Of a stretch of 64,000 nt of DNA, positions 53,184-64,000 are shown piece by piece. The DNA comes from Rhodanobacter sp. (GTDB lineage Bacteria; Pseudomonadota; Gammaproteobacteria; Xanthomonadales; Rhodanobacteraceae). The translations under genes and the position numbers were made by a program. Under the pieces are notes generated by a model. That model ran no database searches, was not told the DNA's origin, and saw only the letters and a program-made list of their open reading frames with translations. The stretch covers positions 62,001 to 126,000 of the forward strand of contig SCSE01000045.1 in NCBI GenBank assembly GCA_004298015.1, written 5' to 3'. Each line of letters opens with the position of its first letter. Position 1 is the first letter of the stretch.

Positions 53184-53208
53184 ATTCGCTTCTCCCTAGC
53201 CCACCCCC

Positions 53209-54699
<1,491 letters not shown>

Positions 54700-54763
54700 T
54701 CAATCCTTTCCGCGGCGCGGAGAAGAGACGAATGCAGGAAGCGTATCGCTGGATTTAAGCCGC

Positions 54764-59209
<4,446 letters not shown>

Positions 59210-59294
59210 GGTGTATTACCGGCTGGTCGTGGTGAGCTGTCGCACACAAACTGCGACCCATGGAAAGCGATCTTGCGCGCGAGGCGAATCGTAG

Positions 59295-59323
59295 ACTAGA
59301 GCATACCTGCTGCGTTGCGTCAA
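59295..59323 (-). promoter_or_regulatory. Sigma-70-type promoter candidate for gltB
   Basis: Minus-strand TTGACG (59323-59318), a 17-bp spacer and TCTAGT (59300-59295) lie about 90 bp before the gltB ATG. The 309-bp divergent region 59210-59518 also has a GTATA/TATAC inverted pair at 59327-59344 overlapping the upstream side. Nothing else was identified there. Confidence 0.5.
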
Positions 59324-59518
59324 AATGTATATGGACTTCTATACGGCAAAACCGTGGCAATCTACAGCTACCGGACAAGCGTCAATCCGTGACGCCGGCA
59401 ATCAACCCCGCATGGACAGGCCCCCGGCAGCGGCCGAAACGCGAACGGGAAACCATGATCCGGTCGGCTTCGACCGTAGCGGCTCGCCCCCGACGCGCCG
59501 CTCGGTGATAATCGGGGT

Positions 59519-60715
59519 ATGCCCAGCCCAAACCGCCTTGTTCAACATATCTTTGGCCTCCTGTTGATCGTCGCCGTGATCGGCGGCGCCCTGGGCGCAG
59601 CCCCGGCATCGGCCCACCAGGATCGCAACCGCACCGAACAGGCGGCGGCAAGAAAAAAGCTCGCCGACGTACGCAGCAAGATGGAGGCGCTGGCCCGGGA
59701 GCAGGCCACCACCGCCGCTCACCGCAACAAGCTCAACGCCGAGCTGGCCGACCAGGCCCGTGCACTGGCCAAGGCTGCCCGCGCGGTGCATCAGGCCGAC
59801 AGCGAGCTACTGGCCAAGCAGCAGCAACTGGATCGGTTGCAGCAGCAGCGCAGCCAGCTGGTGCAATCGCTTTCCAGCCAGCGCGATGCCATCGCCGATC
59901 TGTTGCGGGCCACCTACGCGCTCGGCCACGGCTCGGACCTGCGGCTGCTGCTGGGCGACCAGGACGTGGCGCGTATCGCCCGGGCGCTGGTGTATTCCCG
60001 GTATTTTCAGCAAGACCGCGTACAGCGAGTGCAGCAGTTGATGGCTGACCTCGCCAGACTGCAGAACCTGCAAGACACGATTACCACCCAAAAGACGGCA
60101 CTGGAAGCGGTCCGCACGCAACGCCAGCAACTGGCCGCAAAGCTTGGCCGGCAGCGTGCGGCACAACAGAAGCTTGCAGGCGTCGCAAACGCGCAATACC
60201 GGAACCAGGCGCAGCGCCTGGCTGCACTGAAGCAGAACGCGCAATCGCTCGACCAGTTGGTCCGCAAGCTGCAAAAGGTACTCGATGAATCGGCTGCCAA
60301 GCGGGCCAGTCGCGGCGGAAAATCCGGCCAGAAGGCGGCCCCTCCGAGCGCCGGTGCCGACATCCGTGGTGGCTTGCCATGGCCGGCGAAAGGCGTGGTC
60401 AACAGTTACGGCAATGGCGTACTCATCAAGGCCAGCGCAGGCAGCGAAGTGCATGCGGTGGCCAGCGGGCGGGTGATCTATGCCGGTTTCCTGCGCGGCT
60501 ACGGGATGCTGCTGATCGTCAATCATGGCGACGGCTGGATGAGTATGTACGGCAACAACGAGAGCCTGCTGCACAACGTGGAGGACCGGGTCGTGGCAGG
60601 CGAGGCGATCGCAACCGCCAGCCCACCCAGCGGACTCAATTCGGGGGTCTATTTCGAGCTGCGCAAGCACGGCAAGCCGGTGGATCCACGGCGCTGGCTG
60701 AGTCGGCATCATTGA
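59519..60715 (+). CDS. envC: EnvC-like murein hydrolase activator
   Basis: A 398-residue periplasmic protein. A signal peptide (LLLIVAVIGGALGAAPASA, cleavage near residue 32) is followed by long coiled coils (residues about 35-270, rich in Gln/Ala/Arg) and a C-terminal LytM/M23 domain (VVNSYGNGVLIKASAGSEVH, AVASGRVIYAGFLRGYGMLL, VNHGDGWMSMYGNNESL, SGVYFELRKHGKPVDPRRWL). The usual zinc HxxxD is absent (YGNGVLIKA), as in EnvC, so it activates amidases at the division septum rather than cutting itself. It is followed by the S41 protease gene. Confidence 0.92.
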   Translation: MPSPNRLVQHIFGLLLIVAVIGGALGAAPASAHQDRNRTEQAAARKKLADVRSKMEALAREQATTAAHRNKLNAELADQARALAKAARAVHQADSELLAKQQQLDRLQQQRSQLVQSLSSQRDAIADLLRATYALGHGSDLRLLLGDQDVARIARALVYSRYFQQDRVQRVQQLMADLARLQNLQDTITTQKTALEAVRTQRQQLAAKLGRQRAAQQKLAGVANAQYRNQAQRLAALKQNAQSLDQLVRKLQKVLDESAAKRASRGGKSGQKAAPPSAGADIRGGLPWPAKGVVNSYGNGVLIKASAGSEVHAVASGRVIYAGFLRGYGMLLIVNHGDGWMSMYGNNESLLHNVEDRVVAGEAIATASPPSGLNSGVYFELRKHGKPVDPRRWLSRHH

Positions 60716-60840
60716 TGCCGGCAGGCTGGCTGCAAGCGGGCCGTATGCCGGATGAATTACGCTGGCGTTTGCTTGTCTTACGTCAAGCCTATTCCCGTCG
60801 CCTGCTGCTGCGACCCTTTCCTGCTGCACGGAGCCCCCGC

Positions 60841-62196
60841 ATGCGTCTTTCCACCCGTACCCTGATTCCCCTGCTGCTGGCCGTTCCGGCATGGCTGTGC
60901 TCGCCGCAGGCGGCAGCCCAGGTGATCGCGCCGACGCATGCCGCCGTGACGGACACCCCCGCAACGGCCAGCTCAGCCAGCGATCAGGTCGATCTCAAGG
61001 ACATTCGGCGATTCAGCCGGGTTTACGAGGTAATTCGACAAGCCTATGTCAAGAAAGTCGACAACAAGGCCCTGATGAATGCCGCGATCGTCGGCATGCT
61101 CAGCGAACTCGACCCGCACAGTGAATACCTGAACAAGGAAGGCCTGGCGCAGCTATCGGAAGAAACCAGCGGACAGTACAGCGGACTCGGCATCGAAGTG
61201 ATCCAGACGGGTGGCCGCCTGCGCATCATCTCGCCGATCGACGATACGCCTGCGGCACGGGCCGGCATCAAGCCGGGCGATACCATCGTCAAGATCAACG
61301 GCACGCTGATCAGCCCGCAAAATGTCGATGCGATGTTCAAGCAGCTGCGCGGCAAACCCGGCAGCAAGATTGAACTGACCATCCTTCACGCCAACAGCAG
61401 CCAACCGGTCGACCTCACCTTGACCCGCGAGAAGATCTCGATCAGCAGCGTCAGGGTTCGCGAGCTCGAACCCGGCTACGCCTACATACGCATCAGCCAG
61501 TTCCAATCCGACACGGCCAGCGATCTGGAACGAAAGCTGGGCGCCCTGATGGCCAAGGATGGTGCACAGAAAGGCGCGGTGCTGGATCTGCGCAACAACC
61601 CAGGCGGCCTGCTTACCGCCGCGGTTTCCGTCAGCGACGATTTTCTCGATTCCGGTGTCATCGTCACCACCCGCGGTCGCCTGCCGGACTCCAACATGAG
61701 TTTCCGCGCCCATCCGGGTGACCTGCTCGATGGCGCGCCGATGGTGATCTTGACCAACAACGGCACGGCATCGGCCGCGGAGATCGTGTCCGGCGCATTG
61801 AAAGACAATCATCGCGCCCTGACCATGGGCCAGCGCACCTTCGGCAAGGGGGTGGTACAGACCGTGTTGCCACTGGACGCCGATCATGCGGTGAAGATCA
61901 CCACCGCGCGCTACTACACGCCCAACGGCACGTCGATTCAGGCCGAGGGCATCCAGCCTGACATCCCACTGGCCGAACTCAGCGTGCGCAAGCTCGACCA
62001 GGCACCGGCGCTGATTAACTCCGAGGCCGATCTTCCGCACCACCTGGCCAACGAAAATGGCGATGCCGGCAAGCCGGCCGGGGATCACAACAACACCGCC
62101 GACGCCAAGCTCGCCACCCGGGACTACGAGCTGTCACAGGCACTGAATGTGCTCAAGGGCTTGGCGATGTCCCCCCGGAGCGCGGTACGCCGTTGA
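60841..62196 (+). CDS. ctpA: C-terminal processing peptidase (S41, CtpA-type)
   Basis: A 451-residue secreted or membrane-anchored serine protease. A signal sequence (LIPLLLAVPAWLCSPQAAAQ) is followed by an N-terminal helical part (YVKKVDNKALMNAAIVGMLS), a PDZ domain (GLGIEVIQTGGRLRIISPID to about residue 200), and the catalytic S41 core with Ser in TNNGTASAAEIVSGALKD and Lys in RTFGKGVVQTVLPL. The position after envC is conserved in many proteobacteria and suggests a cell-envelope role. ATG 60841 is the start. A strong terminator follows. Confidence 0.93.
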   Translation: MRLSTRTLIPLLLAVPAWLCSPQAAAQVIAPTHAAVTDTPATASSASDQVDLKDIRRFSRVYEVIRQAYVKKVDNKALMNAAIVGMLSELDPHSEYLNKEGLAQLSEETSGQYSGLGIEVIQTGGRLRIISPIDDTPAARAGIKPGDTIVKINGTLISPQNVDAMFKQLRGKPGSKIELTILHANSSQPVDLTLTREKISISSVRVRELEPGYAYIRISQFQSDTASDLERKLGALMAKDGAQKGAVLDLRNNPGGLLTAAVSVSDDFLDSGVIVTTRGRLPDSNMSFRAHPGDLLDGAPMVILTNNGTASAAEIVSGALKDNHRALTMGQRTFGKGVVQTVLPLDADHAVKITTARYYTPNGTSIQAEGIQPDIPLAELSVRKLDQAPALINSEADLPHHLANENGDAGKPAGDHNNTADAKLATRDYELSQALNVLKGLAMSPRSAVRR

Positions 62197-62203
62197 TCGC
62201 AAA

Positions 62204-62237
62204 AAGCCAACGGCCCGGTTTCCCGGGCCGTTGGCTT
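62204..62237. terminator. Strong bidirectional terminator between ctpA and rpoH
   Basis: A perfect 15-bp stem (AAGCCAACGGCCCGG and its complement) with a 4-base loop, flanked by an A-run on the left. It lies 8 bp after the ctpA stop and 52 bp after the rpoH stop on the other strand, so it can serve both convergent genes. Confidence 0.85.
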
Positions 62238-62289
62238 TGAACATGACACCGCCGCGGGCGGCGGCGAACTACCCGGATCTGGACCCAGG

Positions 62290-63147
<858 letters not shown>

Positions 63148-63177
63148 GGATGAAATCTCCTGTAGCGATTTACAAGT

Positions 63178-63204
63178 TTAGCACTCGACACATTGGAGTG
63201 CTAA
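63178..63204 (-). promoter_or_regulatory. CIRCE element (HrcA operator) upstream of rpoH
   Basis: TTAGCACTC, a 9-bp spacer and GAGTGCTAA are an exact 9-9-9 match to the CIRCE consensus. It lies 31 bp before the rpoH ATG. CIRCE is bound by HrcA, normally at groESL or hrcA-dnaK. Confidence 0.92.
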
Positions 63205-63214
63205 ATGCCGCTTT

Positions 63215-63230
63215 GGTTCCAGCTGGAACC
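63215..63230. repeat. Perfect 16-bp palindrome upstream of rpoH
   Basis: GGTTCCAGCTGGAACC is a perfect palindrome 10 bp upstream of the CIRCE element. On the minus strand its GGAACC half could be the -35 of an ECF (sigma-E-like) promoter: a 17-bp spacer is followed by TCCAA inside the CIRCE element. This is an operator or promoter candidate. Confidence 0.45.
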
Positions 63231-63295
63231 GAACCGGTATTTAATAAACCCAATCGTACAGATATCTCGGGGGCTTGTCGAGACCCCGCCAGCGG

Positions 63296-64000
63296 CTATG
63301 GCCGTGACACCGGCAACGCACAGGCCTGCTCCTTTCGATGCGCCGCAGCAACCCCGACCTTGTCACCCAGGTGTTGGCGTGCGATGCCGATCAGCCGCCA
63401 GTTGCGCTGGCACAGGCTGCCGTAATGGGTGCCCTGACGCCAGGACTGCATCGCCAGATCCTGCGCATTGGCATAATCCGCCCGGTGCAGGGCCTGCTCG
63501 GCATGCTGCTGCAATTGCTCCGGCCAGCCCGGGGATGGGACAGGCGTTGCCGTGCCAAGCCGCGCCGCGCCCTTTTCGGTCCGCGCCGCACGCAATGGGG
63601 CCAGTGACTCGAACTCCTTCTGATAGTCATCGGTGATCCGCCGCGCATCGTCGCTGCTGCTGATCACCCGCGGCGTGATCAGCACGATCAGCTCGGTGCG
63701 GCTGCGGCTGCGGCTGGTGGTGCCGAACAGACGACCCAGCAGCGGGACACGATTGAGCCAGGGGACACCGACATCGCTGCTACCGTCGTTCTGCTGGATC
63801 AGGCCACCGAGCAACACCGTCTGCCCACTCTGCACCGCGACCTGGGTCGCCAGTTCGCGCTGGGAGATGGTCGGGTTGCCATTGACCAGTCCGGCAGCGC
63901 GATCCACCTGACTCACCTGCTGGCCGATGTTCATGTAGACCAGGCCACCGGGATTGATCCGCGGCTGGACGTTGAGGATCACGCCCGTGTTCAGGTATTT
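63296..64000 (-). CDS. gspD: Type II secretion secretin GspD, C-terminal part
   Basis: Partial gene, open at the right edge of the window. The visible 234 residues contain the secretin core end: TGVILNVQPRINPGGLVYMN, TQVAVQSGQTVLLGGLIQQN, VPWLNRVPLLGRLFGTTSRS and RTELIVLITPRVISS, followed by the S-domain-like region. The last 75 residues (PEQLQQHAEQALHRADYANA) are Ala/Gln-rich and TPR-like, which is unusual for GspD and may belong to a fused tail. It forms an outer-membrane channel. No other gsp gene is in the window. It ends 148 bp before the rpoH start, on the same strand. Confidence 0.88.
   Translation of the reverse strand, partial: KYLNTGVILNVQPRINPGGLVYMNIGQQVSQVDRAAGLVNGNPTISQRELATQVAVQSGQTVLLGGLIQQNDGSSDVGVPWLNRVPLLGRLFGTTSRSRSRTELIVLITPRVISSSDDARRITDDYQKEFESLAPLRAARTEKGAARLGTATPVPSPGWPEQLQQHAEQALHRADYANAQDLAMQSWRQGTHYGSLCQRNWRLIGIARQHLGDKVGVAAAHRKEQACALPVSRP

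Overview
The window is about 65% GC, densely packed and mostly minus-strand. The gene content suggests a denitrifying gammaproteobacterium of the Xanthomonadales/Rhodanobacteraceae type, such as Rhodanobacter. This assignment is inference from gene content: copper nitrite reductase with a fused cytochrome c, quinol-type NO reductase, oxygen-independent ubiquinone synthesis, and kynA, hpd and hmgA catabolic genes. No rRNA, tRNA, CRISPR array, prophage or transposase gene was found.

Left third (1-20.5 kb), anaerobic respiration. After the end of ubiD come ubiU-ubiV (O2-independent quinone hydroxylation), then on the minus strand fabA-fabB-trhA, an HD-GYP protein, nadA-nadB, a chorismate mutase/UbiT fusion, quinol NO reductase (norB), an FNR-type regulator, SCO1-nirV-nirK, nnrS, a second FNR-type regulator and hemN. 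Eight sites close to the FNR consensus TTGAT-N4-ATCAA lie in front of ubiU, fabA, the cm-ubiT gene, the UbiT half of that gene, norB, nirK, nnrS and hemN. Seven of them are followed at constant spacing by a -10-like hexamer. Together they look like one FNR/Dnr regulon joining denitrification to anaerobic quinone, haem and perhaps unsaturated fatty acid synthesis.

Middle (20.5-45 kb), catabolism and general metabolism. A tyrosine/homogentisate cluster (hpd, hmgA, fahA) has a divergent MarR regulator and an 18-bp palindromic operator candidate. Next come two POT peptide transporters, tryptophan 2,3-dioxygenase, a pyruvate dehydrogenase-type operon (E1 alpha, E1 beta, E2), a TPR/2OG-oxygenase protein, a small metallopeptidase cluster, trpS, arginase, a GAF-GGDEF-EAL protein, dinG-hutD and nnrU.

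Right third (45-64 kb), housekeeping. It holds a DUF938 methyltransferase, ychJ, a ligB gene broken by one in-frame amber codon, a TANGO2-like protein, a tandem methylglyoxal synthase-like protein, an SpmA-SpmB fusion, gltD-gltB, envC, a ctpA-type protease, rpoH and the end of a gspD secretin gene. rpoH carries a perfect CIRCE (HrcA) operator in its leader.

Dispersed repeats are a notable feature. A roughly 155-bp MITE-like element with imperfect terminal inverted repeats occurs in three full copies and one internally deleted copy. One copy supplies the stop codon of an fnr gene. REP-like hairpins lie near 24.8 and 47.6 kb, and CTCTCCC-type palindromes lie inside the pdh operon.
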